This document shows positions 25,784 to 33,496 of a DNA stretch of 64,000 nt, one piece after another. A program made the translations under genes and the position numbers. The notes beneath the pieces are model-generated. The model saw only the letters and a program-made list of their open reading frames with translations. It was not told the DNA's origin and ran no database searches. Source of the DNA: Terrabacter sp. 28 (GTDB lineage Bacteria > Actinomycetota > Actinomycetes > Actinomycetales > Dermatophilaceae); assembly GCA_000955875.1 (NCBI GenBank), contig JYOE01000007.1, positions 1 through 64,000 of the forward strand, written 5' to 3'. Position 1 is the first letter of the stretch. Each line of letters opens with the position of its first letter.

Positions 25784-26158
25784 ATGATCGACTTCCAGAA
25801 CGCCAGCTACGTGAAACTCAGCCAGGTCGACTACGGACAGGTCGCCAGCCAGATCGACCCCCTGCTCGTCGAGGGTGAGCAGGCATTCGTGGCTTACAAG
25901 GGCATGCGCGACTACGTCGTCTTCACCAGCAAGCGCATCATTGCCGTGAACGTCCAGGGAATCACGGGGAAGAAGAAGGACTTCACGTCTCTCCCACTCA
26001 CGAAGATCCAGGCCTTCTCCGTCGAGACCGCGGGCACCTTCGACCTGGATGCCGAGCTGGAGCTCTGGTTCTCAGGTCTCGGGAAAGTCAGGTTCGAGTT
26101 CAGCGGCAGGACTGATGTCGCCTACCTGAACAAACTCGTCGCTCACCACGTCCTGTGA
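25784..26158 (+). CDS. PH-domain protein (YdhF/bPH type)
   Basis: 124 residues, entirely a bacterial pleckstrin-homology-like domain: GEQAFVAYKGMRDYVVFTSK, RIIAVNVQGITGKKKDFTSL, PLTKIQAFSVETAGTFDLDA. Stand-alone copies are cytoplasmic and form oligomeric rings; role unknown. ATG 25784, with GGAGGG about 15 bp upstream. It lacks a clear partner gene. Confidence 0.88.
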   Translation: MIDFQNASYVKLSQVDYGQVASQIDPLLVEGEQAFVAYKGMRDYVVFTSKRIIAVNVQGITGKKKDFTSLPLTKIQAFSVETAGTFDLDAELELWFSGLGKVRFEFSGRTDVAYLNKLVAHHVL

Positions 26159-26278
26159 CGACCCGCTCATTCGCCTCGTGGTTGCCCTCAGGACGGAACA
26201 CTCCTGGTGCTGCCGGCTCAGGCATCCTGACGAGGGTCCTCGAAGGCGGCGGGCTGCGGCTGCTGAAGCCCGGGCTCG

Positions 26279-26307
26279 CGTCGCCCGACAACAGGTGTCG
26301 GGCGACG
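26279..26307. terminator. Perfect hairpin after the PH-domain gene
   Basis: CGTCGCCCGACA and TGTCGGGCGACG form 12-bp perfect arms around a 5-nt loop, with no U-tract. Placed between the PH-domain gene and marR; probably a terminator. Confidence 0.55.
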
Positions 26308-26367
26308 AGCGGTCAGTAGGGTTGTGCTGACCACTTCCCGATGTTGGCGGTCGCTAGGGGCGGGCAC

Positions 26368-26856
26368 ATGGATGCGTCACGGCCGCAGGCCGACGAGCAC
26401 GACGGCGAGGACCTTCCCCTCGGCGTCCTGCTGTTCATCGCCGCCCGGGCGATGGAGAGCGCGAACATGGAAGGGCTCGCGCGCGCCGGCTTCACCGACA
26501 TGACGCTCGCCCAGGCACGCATCGCCGCCCGCATAGAGCCGGGCGGCTCACGGGTGTCCCAGCTCGCCGAGGCAGCACAGGTGACCAAGCAGACGGCCGC
26601 CTTCCTGGTCGAGCAGCTGGAACGCGCGGGCTACGTGGAACGAGTCCCCGACCCCACCGACCGCCGCGCCTCGCTGGTCAAGATCGCCGCGCGAGGCCAC
26701 GCCGCGAGAGAGGCGGTCCTGCCGGCCCTCGCCGAGGCGGAGGCGCAGTGGCTGGCGCACATCGGGCCCGAGCGGATGGCGCAGCTGCGCGAGACGCTGA
26801 CGCTGTTGCGTGAGGTCACCGACCCCTATCTGGACGGGCGAAACCCTCGACAATAG
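26368..26856 (+). CDS. MarR-family regulator
   Basis: 162 residues from ATG 26368; an earlier in-frame ATG at 26341 would add nine. Winged helix-turn-helix: MTLAQARIAARIEPGGSRVS, QLAEAAQVTKQTAAFLVEQL, wing VERVPDPTDRRASLVKI. The stop codon is part of a 19-bp palindrome that also stands before the next gene, so the protein most likely represses that gene. The inducer is unknown. Confidence 0.9.
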   Translation: MDASRPQADEHDGEDLPLGVLLFIAARAMESANMEGLARAGFTDMTLAQARIAARIEPGGSRVSQLAEAAQVTKQTAAFLVEQLERAGYVERVPDPTDRRASLVKIAARGHAAREAVLPALAEAEAQWLAHIGPERMAQLRETLTLLREVTDPYLDGRNPRQ

Positions 26857-26872
26857 ACAGATTATCTGTCTA
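26854..26872. promoter_or_regulatory. MarR operator palindrome
   Basis: TAGACAGAT-T-ATCTGTCTA is a perfect palindrome, 19 bp, overlapping the marR stop codon and 35 bp before the start of the MDMPI-like gene. Its AT-rich make-up is unusual here and size and symmetry suit a MarR dimer. Confidence 0.75.
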
Positions 26873-26907
26873 ATCTGGAGTGAGGCGCTCGACTCCGGAG
26901 GAGCATC

Positions 26908-27567
26908 ATGACCACCACGGCGCGCATGAGCATGGACGAGAGCTGGCAGGTGGTCGCCGAGCAACGGTTGGCCCTCGCGGACCTGCTGGCTGGGTTGTCG
27001 GAAGCGGACTGGGAGAAGCCGTCATTGTGTGCCGGCTGGCGGGTGCGTGACGTCGCGGCCCACGTCACCCTGATCCCCATCGCACCGTCGCCGAGCAGCC
27101 TGCTGGTCGACTTCGTGAAGGCTCGCGGCAACTACCCGCGCTTCAACACCATGGCCAGCCAGCGACGCGCGGTGCGCTCCCCCGAACAGCTCGTGCACGA
27201 CCTGCGCAGCACCGCCGGGTCGCGCACGGTGCCCCGACCCGTCAGCCCCGCCAACGTGATGTGGGACCTCCTGGTGCACGCCCAGGACATCGCGATCCCG
27301 TTGCACATCGACGTCCCCACGCCACCGCGCGCCGGTGCCGCGGCGGCTACCCGGATCTGGGAGCTCCGCTGGCCGTTCACCTTCGGGTCCAGGCGCCGGC
27401 TCGAGTCGTTCACCCTGACAGCAACCGACGCCGACTGGACGATCGGCACCGGCCCCGAGATCGCGGGCCCGATCTCGGCGATCCTGCTTCTCCTGACCGG
27501 CCGCACCGAGGCGGCAACGCCCATGCTGGCCGGCGAGGGCCTGCGCACGCTCACGACCTCGAGCTGA
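26908..27567 (+). CDS. Maleylpyruvate isomerase family protein (MDMPI_N)
   Basis: 219 residues. DinB/MDMPI four-helix fold: LADLLAGLSEADWEKPSLCA, GWRVRDVAAHVTLIP with the metal histidine, and WDLLVHAQDIAIPLHID with two further candidate ligands. Members use mycothiol as cofactor for isomerisations or detoxification, hence an actinobacterial gene. GGAGGAGC stands upstream of ATG 26908. Likely controlled by the preceding MarR protein. Confidence 0.87.
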   Translation: MTTTARMSMDESWQVVAEQRLALADLLAGLSEADWEKPSLCAGWRVRDVAAHVTLIPIAPSPSSLLVDFVKARGNYPRFNTMASQRRAVRSPEQLVHDLRSTAGSRTVPRPVSPANVMWDLLVHAQDIAIPLHIDVPTPPRAGAAAATRIWELRWPFTFGSRRRLESFTLTATDADWTIGTGPEIAGPISAILLLLTGRTEAATPMLAGEGLRTLTTSS

Positions 27568-27569
27568 GG

Positions 27570-28604
27570 TCAGACGCGGACGACGGTCATCCCGGTCGAT
27601 CCCGGCCGGTCCATGGTCGCGAGCGCGGCTCCGGCTTCGTCGAGGCCGATGACTCGCCCGACGAGCGCGGCCGGCCGGAGGGAGCCCTCCTCGATGAGCC
27701 TGAGCATCGCCGGGTAGTCGCGGGCCGGCATGCCGTGGGAGCCGTAGACCTCGAGCTCCTGGGCGATGACGAGGTCCATCGGCAGCGGCGGCGTCGACGC
27801 AGCGCCGAGCAGCAGCCCGGCCTGGACGTGCCGGCCGCGTCGGCGCAGGCTGCGCACCGAGGCAACTGCTGTGGCAGGAGAACCGAAGGCGTCGATCGAG
27901 ACGTGCGCGCCACCTCCGGTGACTTCACGCACCAGCGCCGCCGCGTCGTCGTCAGCCCCGGCGTCAACGATGCCAACAGCCCCCAACGACGAAGCCCGTT
28001 CCAGCGCAGCCAGATTCACATCGATAGCGATCACCCTCGCACCGAGCGCCACGCCGATCATCACCGCTGACAGCCCGACCCCGCCGCACCCGTGCACCGC
28101 GAGCCACTCACCAGAACCAAGCCGCCCATGCGTCGTCAGCGCGCGGAACGCCGTCGCGAACCGGCACCCCAGCGACGCCGCCGTCACGAAGTCGACCGAT
28201 TCGGGCAGCCGCACGAGGTTCGTGTCGGCGCCGTCGATCGCGACGAGCTCGGCGAACGACCCCGGCCCCGTGAAGCCCGGCTGCGCCTGGTCGGGACACA
28301 CCTGCGCCTCACCGGCGAGACACCACGAGCAGCGCCCGCACCCGCAGACGAACGGCACCGTCACCCGGTCGCCGACCACCCAGTTGCGCACCCCCGAACC
28401 CACCGAAGAAACCACACCCGCCAGCTCGTGACCCGGCGTGTGGGGCAACGCCACGGGGTCGTGCCCCTTCCACGCGTGCCAGTCGGAACGGCATACGCCC
28501 GTGGCCTTGACCGCGACGACGACGCCGCCATCCGGGCACGCGGGCGGCGGCACCTCCCGCACCACCGGCATACGCCCGTAGTCGTCGTAGACGACCGCCT
28601 TCAC
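27570..28604 (-). CDS. Zinc-dependent alcohol dehydrogenase
   Basis: 344 residues from GTG 28604, which overlaps the epimerase stop (GTGA). Medium-chain dehydrogenase: catalytic zinc ligands in GVCRSDWHAWKGHD and TPGHELAG; structural zinc cysteines in VCGCGRCSWCLAGEAQVC; nucleotide-binding GCGGVGLSAVMIGVALGARV. It oxidises an alcohol or reduces an aldehyde with NAD(P)H. Coupling to a sugar epimerase suggests a polyol or sugar substrate (inference). Ends two bases from the convergent gene at 27567. Confidence 0.92.
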   Translation of the reverse strand: MKAVVYDDYGRMPVVREVPPPACPDGGVVVAVKATGVCRSDWHAWKGHDPVALPHTPGHELAGVVSSVGSGVRNWVVGDRVTVPFVCGCGRCSWCLAGEAQVCPDQAQPGFTGPGSFAELVAIDGADTNLVRLPESVDFVTAASLGCRFATAFRALTTHGRLGSGEWLAVHGCGGVGLSAVMIGVALGARVIAIDVNLAALERASSLGAVGIVDAGADDDAAALVREVTGGGAHVSIDAFGSPATAVASVRSLRRRGRHVQAGLLLGAASTPPLPMDLVIAQELEVYGSHGMPARDYPAMLRLIEEGSLRPAALVGRVIGLDEAGAALATMDRPGSTGMTVVRV

Positions 28605-29500
28605 GACGCGCGCTGGTCGTCGAGCACGTCGCGCCACGAGTGCTGCGGCGAGTAGCCGAGCAGGTCGCGCGCCTTGTCGATGGAGTAGAACGTCTCGTTG
28701 CGCCCCATCGTCCGCCGCTGCTCGACCCCGTCGTAGAAGCGCTCGCGCACCTCGTCGGTCGTCGCCGCCACGGACATGTCGGCGTTGGCGACGTTGAAGA
28801 CCTCGTAGCCGAGCCCGTCGACCTCGAGGCACCGCTGCACCATGAGGCCGAGATCGCGAGCGTCGATGTAGGCGAAGAGGTTTCGCCGCCGCAGTGCCGG
28901 GTCCTCGAGGAACGGCGGGAACATCTCGGCGTACTCGTGCGGCTCGATGACGTTGTTGATGCGCAGCCCGTAGATGTCGGCGCCGGTGCGGGCCTGGAAC
29001 GAGCGCGCCGTCACCTCGTTCGCGACCTTCGACATCGCGTACGAGTCCTCCGGCACCGTCGGGTGCTCCTCGTCCACCGGCACGTAGAGCGGCCTGCGCT
29101 CGCCCTGCGCGAAGCACACGCCGTAGGTCGTCTCCGACGACGCGAAGATCACCTTCCGGATGCCGAGCCGCGTCGCCGCCTCGAGCACGTTGTAGGTGCT
29201 GAGCACGTTCGTCGCGTACGTCTTCGCGTCCGACGTGAGCAGGATCCGCGGGACTGCGGCGAAGTGCACGACGGCGTCGTATGCCGGCTTGGTCGCAAGC
29301 TCCAGCTCGTCGAAGCGCGCCAGTCCCGCGAGCGCCGAGTACGTCTCGCCGACGTCGGTGAGGTCAACGGCGAGGTCGTCGACGGCGGGGTGGCCCAGCG
29401 GGACGAGGTCGGCGTTGGTGACCTGGTGGCCCTGATCGGCGAGGAACGGCGCGACGTGCCTGCCCGCCTTGCCGCTGCCACCGGTGAAGAAGATGCGCAT
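28601..29500 (-). CDS. NAD-dependent epimerase/dehydratase
   Basis: 299 residues. Extended SDR: FFTGGSGKAGRHVAPFLAD at the N-terminus, acidic end of the second strand in NADLVPLG, SSETTYG for the active serine/threonine, and the YxxxK pair in EDSYAMSKVANE. C-terminal substrate part YEVFNVANADMSVA and DLLGYSPQHSWRD as in UDP-hexose epimerase-like enzymes. Upstream of and overlapping the dehydrogenase gene, so one operon. Confidence 0.92.
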   Translation of the reverse strand: MRIFFTGGSGKAGRHVAPFLADQGHQVTNADLVPLGHPAVDDLAVDLTDVGETYSALAGLARFDELELATKPAYDAVVHFAAVPRILLTSDAKTYATNVLSTYNVLEAATRLGIRKVIFASSETTYGVCFAQGERRPLYVPVDEEHPTVPEDSYAMSKVANEVTARSFQARTGADIYGLRINNVIEPHEYAEMFPPFLEDPALRRRNLFAYIDARDLGLMVQRCLEVDGLGYEVFNVANADMSVAATTDEVRERFYDGVEQRRTMGRNETFYSIDKARDLLGYSPQHSWRDVLDDQRAS

Positions 29501-29590
29501 GTCCCGATCCAACCACCGACTAGCCGAGACACCCGATCGTCCGGGTCGCGCGGCATGCTGGGTGAGACAGGACCGACGAAGGAGGCACGC

Positions 29591-30430
29591 TTGGCTGACC
29601 ACGAGACCCGGCAGCAGGACGAGAGTCCCGTGACCGACAAAGCCAGCGCCCTCCTCGGCCTGCACTCCGGCCCGGGCTTCGTGCTGCCCAACGCCTGGGA
29701 CGCCGGCTCGGCGCGCATCCTCGAGCAGGTCGGCTTCCCCGCCATCGCGACGACCAGCGCCGGGATCGCCTGGGCGAGCGGGGTGCCCGACGGCGGGCCC
29801 ATGACCCGCGACGCGATGCTCGACCACGTATGCCGCATCGTCGCCGCCGTCGACGTGCCCGTGACCGCCGACCTCGAGGCCGGCTACGGCGCCACCCCCG
29901 AGGACGTCGGTCGCACGATCGAGCTCGCCGTCCAGGCCGGAGCCGTCGGCGCCAACCTCGAGGACATCACCGGCGGTCGCCTCTTCGACGTCGAGGAGGC
30001 CGTCGACCGCATCGCTGCCGCACGGGCCGCTGCACCGAAGGGCAGCTTCGTCCTCAACGCCCGCACCGACACCTACTTCGCGGGCGTCGAGGGCGACGTG
30101 TTCGCCCAGACGGTCGGGCGCACGATGCGCTACCTCGACGCCGGGGCCGACTGCGTCTTCGTCCCCGGCGTCGTCGACGCCGACACGATCCGCCGGCTCG
30201 CCGAGGCCATCCCCGGCCCGCTCAACATCGTCGCCGGCCTCGCCAACACCATCGACGCCCGCACGCTCTTCTCCCTCGGCGTCGTGCGGGTCAGCCTCGG
30301 CGGCAGCCTCGCCCGCGCCGCCCTGAGCATGCTCGAGCGCGCCGGCCGAGAGCTCCTCGACACCGGCACGCTCGGCTTCCTCGACGGGGCGATCGGCTAC
30401 GCCGACCTCCAGCAGCGCTTCCGGAGGTAG
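29591..30430 (+). CDS. PEP mutase / isocitrate lyase-family protein
   Basis: 279 residues if TTG 29591 is used; this is chosen because GGAGG lies six bases upstream, whereas GTG 29630 has no such site. TIM-barrel motifs: LPNAWDAGSARILEQVGFPA, TSAGIAWASG, PVTADLEAGYG with metal aspartate/glutamate, GANLEDITGG, NARTDTYF. The family cleaves or isomerises C-C or C-P bonds of 2-hydroxy acids (for example oxaloacetate or methylisocitrate types). The exact reaction is not evident. Confidence 0.88.
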   Translation: MADHETRQQDESPVTDKASALLGLHSGPGFVLPNAWDAGSARILEQVGFPAIATTSAGIAWASGVPDGGPMTRDAMLDHVCRIVAAVDVPVTADLEAGYGATPEDVGRTIELAVQAGAVGANLEDITGGRLFDVEEAVDRIAAARAAAPKGSFVLNARTDTYFAGVEGDVFAQTVGRTMRYLDAGADCVFVPGVVDADTIRRLAEAIPGPLNIVAGLANTIDARTLFSLGVVRVSLGGSLARAALSMLERAGRELLDTGTLGFLDGAIGYADLQQRFRR

Positions 30431-30433
30431 CCG

Positions 30434-30796
30434 TCAGGCAAGACCACCGAACGGGCGCACCTCGACCTTGCCGCGGCACGCCTTCGAGCCCTCGGCCGCG
30501 AGACGCTCGGCCGTGTCGCGGTCGGGCGCGTCGATGACCCAGAAACCGCCGATGACCTCCTTGGCCTCCAGGTAGGGGCCGTCGGTGACGACGGGCTGCT
30601 CGCCCTGGCCGTCGACCACGGTCGACTGCCTCACCGGCTCGAGACCACCGGCGAACACCCAGTAGCCGTCGGCCTTGAGCTTGTCGTTGAAGGCGCCCGT
30701 GTCGGCGAACGCCTGCTCCATGTCCTCCTTCGAGCCGTAGTTGCCGAACTCGTTCATCTCGGCGGGTCCGTGCACGGCGAGCAGGTAGTGCGTCAT
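30434..30796 (-). CDS. YCII-related (DGPF) protein
   Basis: 120 residues. YCII/DGPF fold: HYLLAVHGPAEMNEFGNYGS, ADGYWVFAGGLEPVRQST, then the VTDGPYLEAKEVIGGFWVID signature with D-G-P. Often next to ECF sigma factors; here none is adjacent. Function unknown. ATG 30796 preceded by GAGGAG. A second, divergent YCII gene is at 42677. Confidence 0.88.
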   Translation of the reverse strand: MTHYLLAVHGPAEMNEFGNYGSKEDMEQAFADTGAFNDKLKADGYWVFAGGLEPVRQSTVVDGQGEQPVVTDGPYLEAKEVIGGFWVIDAPDRDTAERLAAEGSKACRGKVEVRPFGGLA

Positions 30797-30915
30797 CCCA
30801 GTTCTCCTCTGTCTCGGGCGGTCCGGTCGACCGTCCTTCACCCCCACGTCGAACGACGGTCGGCCGCTTCGACAGGGGTCTCAGGACTTTTCGCACCGAT
30901 CCTGTCGGAGCGCGG

Positions 30916-31380
30916 TCAGCTGGTCGACCGGAAGGATGCCTCGAGCGCGGCGAGCACGGCCGTGCGCTCGCGGCGGGCGATGAGGCCCAGCACGGGGGTC
31001 GCGAGGTGGTACGCGCCGTGCGTGCGCAGCGACACGTGGTGGCGCACGAGCGTCGCGCCGTCACCGGCATCCTCGAGCGTGTATGCCGGCCAGCCCTCCA
31101 TGTTGAGCCGCCCGGACTTCGTGCGGTCCCACCAGTGGTACGTCAGGGTGCGCGGCGCGTCGAGCTCGGCGATCTCGCCGGGCGTCGGGCCGAAGAGGGT
31201 GTGGTCGACGTAGGTCGTGCCCACCGCCGGGGTGCCGGTCGACGTCTGCTCTGAGCGCCGGCGGATGCTGCCCTTGCTGGGCATCCACTGGTTGTACGCC
31301 TCGATGTCGACCAGTCGTGCGAACACCTCGGCCGGGGACGCGGCGACGCGTCGCTCGAGCATGAAGTCGACGGCACCCAT
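30916..31380 (-). CDS. SRPBCC-family protein
   Basis: 154 residues. START/Bet v1-like ligand-binding fold: DFMLERRVAASPAEVFARLV, DIEAYNQWMPSKG, TYHWWDRTKSGRLNMEGWPA, TLVRHHVSLRTHG. Members bind hydrophobic ligands or act as polyketide cyclases/stress proteins. ATG 31380. Divergent from the VOC gene. Confidence 0.85.
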   Translation of the reverse strand: MGAVDFMLERRVAASPAEVFARLVDIEAYNQWMPSKGSIRRRSEQTSTGTPAVGTTYVDHTLFGPTPGEIAELDAPRTLTYHWWDRTKSGRLNMEGWPAYTLEDAGDGATLVRHHVSLRTHGAYHLATPVLGLIARRERTAVLAALEASFRSTS

Positions 31381-31485
31381 GGACCGAGAGTAGGGGCGCA
31401 CGCTGGGAGTCCGCTCGGCAACGGCGGGAGAGGTCCTGCCACCTTCAGGACGCCGATCGTCCGGGTGGGCGCCTACCGTCGGTGC

Positions 31486-31845
31486 ATGGCCATCGCCCGA
31501 TACCCCAGCTTCGTCCTCGACTGCCCCGACGCCGGGGCGCTCGCCACCTTCTACGGCACCATGCTCGACTGGACCATCAAGACGTCCGACGACTGGGCCG
31601 AGATCCGCGACACCGAGACCGGCAACTGCATCTGCTTCCAGCAGGTCTCGGACTTCACGCCGCCCCAGTGGCCCGGCCAGCAGGTGCCGCAGCAGATGCA
31701 CCTCGACGTCATGGTCGACGACCTCGACGCCGGCGAGAAGGAGGTCGTGGCCCTCGGCGCGACGAAGCACGAGCACCAGCCCGGCCAGTCGTTCCGCGTC
31801 TTCCTCGACCCCGCCGGTCACCCCTTCTGCCTCTGCGTCGACTGA
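31486..31845 (+). CDS. VOC-family (glyoxalase-like) protein
   Basis: 119 residues. Vicinal-oxygen-chelate fold: YPSFVLDCPDAGALATFYGT, MHLDVMVDDLDAGEKEVVAL, RVFLDPAGHPFCLC. The actinobacterial glyoxalase-like subgroup; metal ligands partly visible (H in QMHLDV, E-H in TKHEHQ). Reaction unknown. Followed by a strong palindrome that may end transcription. Confidence 0.87.
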   Translation: MAIARYPSFVLDCPDAGALATFYGTMLDWTIKTSDDWAEIRDTETGNCICFQQVSDFTPPQWPGQQVPQQMHLDVMVDDLDAGEKEVVALGATKHEHQPGQSFRVFLDPAGHPFCLCVD

Positions 31846-31893
31846 CCCGGCACGCACCTCACCCGCGGCCCGCCCCCCACCCCTTCTCCTGCA

Positions 31894-31944
31894 ATCGAGA
31901 GAACGCTCCGTCACCCCTGCGAGGTGACGGAGCGTTCTCTCGAT
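31894..31944. repeat. REP-like palindrome, locus A
   Basis: Left arm ATCGAGAGAACGCTCCGTCA plus CC and right arm GG plus TGACGGAGCGTTCTCTCGAT are perfectly complementary over 22 bp, with a 7-nt loop. The same sequence recurs at 33312-33468 and 55787-55897, so it is a repeat family as well as a probable terminator. Confidence 0.85.
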
Positions 31945-32013
31945 CGGAGCGCCGCAGCGAGGGGAGGGCGCGGGACCGCGTGGACCGTCCTCCCGGGCGC
32001 GTGGTCCGCTGAC

Positions 32014-33285
32014 ATGATGACGACCATGCAGGAGGACGCGGACGGGCAGACCGAGACCCGCGCCCTGCTGGCCGAGCTCGGCACGGCCATGATCGCCACC
32101 GGCCAGCCGGTCCAGGAGATCGAGGAGGAGCTCGCCGAGGTGAGCACCCGCCTCGGCTACCCCGAGGTCCAGACGGCCGTCGGACCCACCGGCCTCACGG
32201 TCACCCTCACGCCCGGCGGCGCGAGCACCTATCGCTCGGCTGCAGCCGGGCTGCGCCTGCACCAGTCCGCCAGCGTCCGCCTCATCCGCCACCAGCTCGT
32301 CATGGGTGAGCTGACGATCGCCGCCGCCCGTGACGAGCTCGCCGCCACGACCCGGCGCCCCGTCCAGCAGCCCGCGTGGCTGGTGGCCCTCGCCTGGCCC
32401 GTGCTGGCCGTCGGCATCGCGCTCATCCTCCAGCCGGGCTGGGCCAACGTCGCCGCGGCGGCCGTCGGGGCGCTCGTCGTGCTCGCGCTCGTCCAGCTCG
32501 CCGAGCGCTACGAGGTGGTCAAGGCGCTGCTCCCCACCCTCGCCGCGTTCGCCGTGTCGCTGCTCGTCTTCGGTGCCGCCGACGCGGGGCTGCTCGCGGG
32601 ACCGCTGCGCACCGTGCTGCCGCCGCTCGCCGTCCTGCTCCCCGGAGCCCTCGTCGTCAACGGCATGTCCGAGCTCGCGGCCGGGCACATGCAGGCAGGG
32701 TCGGCCCGGCTGACCTACGGGCTGGCGCAGCTCGGCCTCTTCGCGCTCGGCCTGCTCATGGCCACCGCGCTGCTCCGGGTGCCCACCTCGACCCTCGTCA
32801 ACCAGCGCGTCGACGACATCGGCTGGGCCGGCGCCCCCGTCGGGCTCGTGCTCATCGGCGCGAGCATCTGCCTCATGGAAGGCGTCCCGCTGCGCATGCA
32901 GGGCTGGGTCCTGCTCGTGCTGGGCCTCGCCTTCGGCGCGCAGCTCGCCGGGCAGCAGCTCGGCACGATCGCGCTCGGGGGCTTCCTCGGCGCCATCGCG
33001 GCCAGCCTCGGGGCGAGCATCGTCGAGCTGCGCCGCCCGCAGCTGCCGCGCCTCGTCCTCTTCCTGCCCGCGTTCTGGCTGCTCGTGCCGGGCAGCCTGG
33101 GCCTCGTCGGGGTCACCGAGCTGGCCGCCGGTCGCGAGTCGGCCACCGACGTCGCCCTCGGCCTGCTCGGCGTGGCCATCGCCATCTCGCTCGGCCTGCT
33201 CGTCGGCTCGTCGATCGGCCGAGCCCTGCGCGGCCGGCCCGCCGCATCGCCCGCACCGACCCCGCCGACGGCACCTGCCACCTGA
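32014..33285 (+). CDS. ThrE/DUF1212-type threonine/serine exporter-like protein
   Basis: 423 residues from ATG 32014 (alternatives 32017, 32026). The N-terminal cytoplasmic ThrE domain (LLAELGTAMIATGQPVQEIE through TVTLTPGG, about 14-75) is followed by about ten membrane helices in two halves (first from about 112, second after WVLLVLGLAFGAQLAG). This single-chain form exports threonine/serine in related actinobacteria; the substrate here is inference. Bracketed by REP-like palindromes on both sides. Confidence 0.87.
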   Translation: MMTTMQEDADGQTETRALLAELGTAMIATGQPVQEIEEELAEVSTRLGYPEVQTAVGPTGLTVTLTPGGASTYRSAAAGLRLHQSASVRLIRHQLVMGELTIAAARDELAATTRRPVQQPAWLVALAWPVLAVGIALILQPGWANVAAAAVGALVVLALVQLAERYEVVKALLPTLAAFAVSLLVFGAADAGLLAGPLRTVLPPLAVLLPGALVVNGMSELAAGHMQAGSARLTYGLAQLGLFALGLLMATALLRVPTSTLVNQRVDDIGWAGAPVGLVLIGASICLMEGVPLRMQGWVLLVLGLAFGAQLAGQQLGTIALGGFLGAIAASLGASIVELRRPQLPRLVLFLPAFWLLVPGSLGLVGVTELAAGRESATDVALGLLGVAIAISLGLLVGSSIGRALRGRPAASPAPTPPTAPAT

Positions 33286-33311
33286 CCGCGGCCCGCGCTC
33301 AGCAGACCCCC

Positions 33312-33468
33312 TGATCGAGAGAACACTCCGTCACCCCATTTGCGGGTGCCGGAGCGTTCTCTCGATCGGAGCCACGCGCGTGACTCAGCGTTCTCTCGAT
33401 CGGAAGAGGGCGCGTCCGCCGTGCTCGTGAGGACGCGCGGGACGCGACGGAGCGTTCTCTCGATCGGA
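33312..33468. repeat. REP-like palindromes, locus B
   Basis: One imperfect full palindrome (33313-33367, GATCGAGAGAACACTCCGTC facing GAGCGTTCTCTCGATC) and two extra right arms (AGCGTTCTCTCGATCGGA at 33387-33404; GACGGAGCGTTCTCTCGATC from 33446). It lies between convergent genes and may terminate both. Confidence 0.8.
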
Positions 33469-33496
33469 GAGGAGAGGGGAGAATGCCGGCGCCGGG

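Noticed and set aside
28640..29590. Long N-terminal extension of the PEP-mutase-like gene
   Set aside because: It is antisense to the epimerase gene; the TTG at 29591 has a proper ribosome binding site and the family similarity starts after it.
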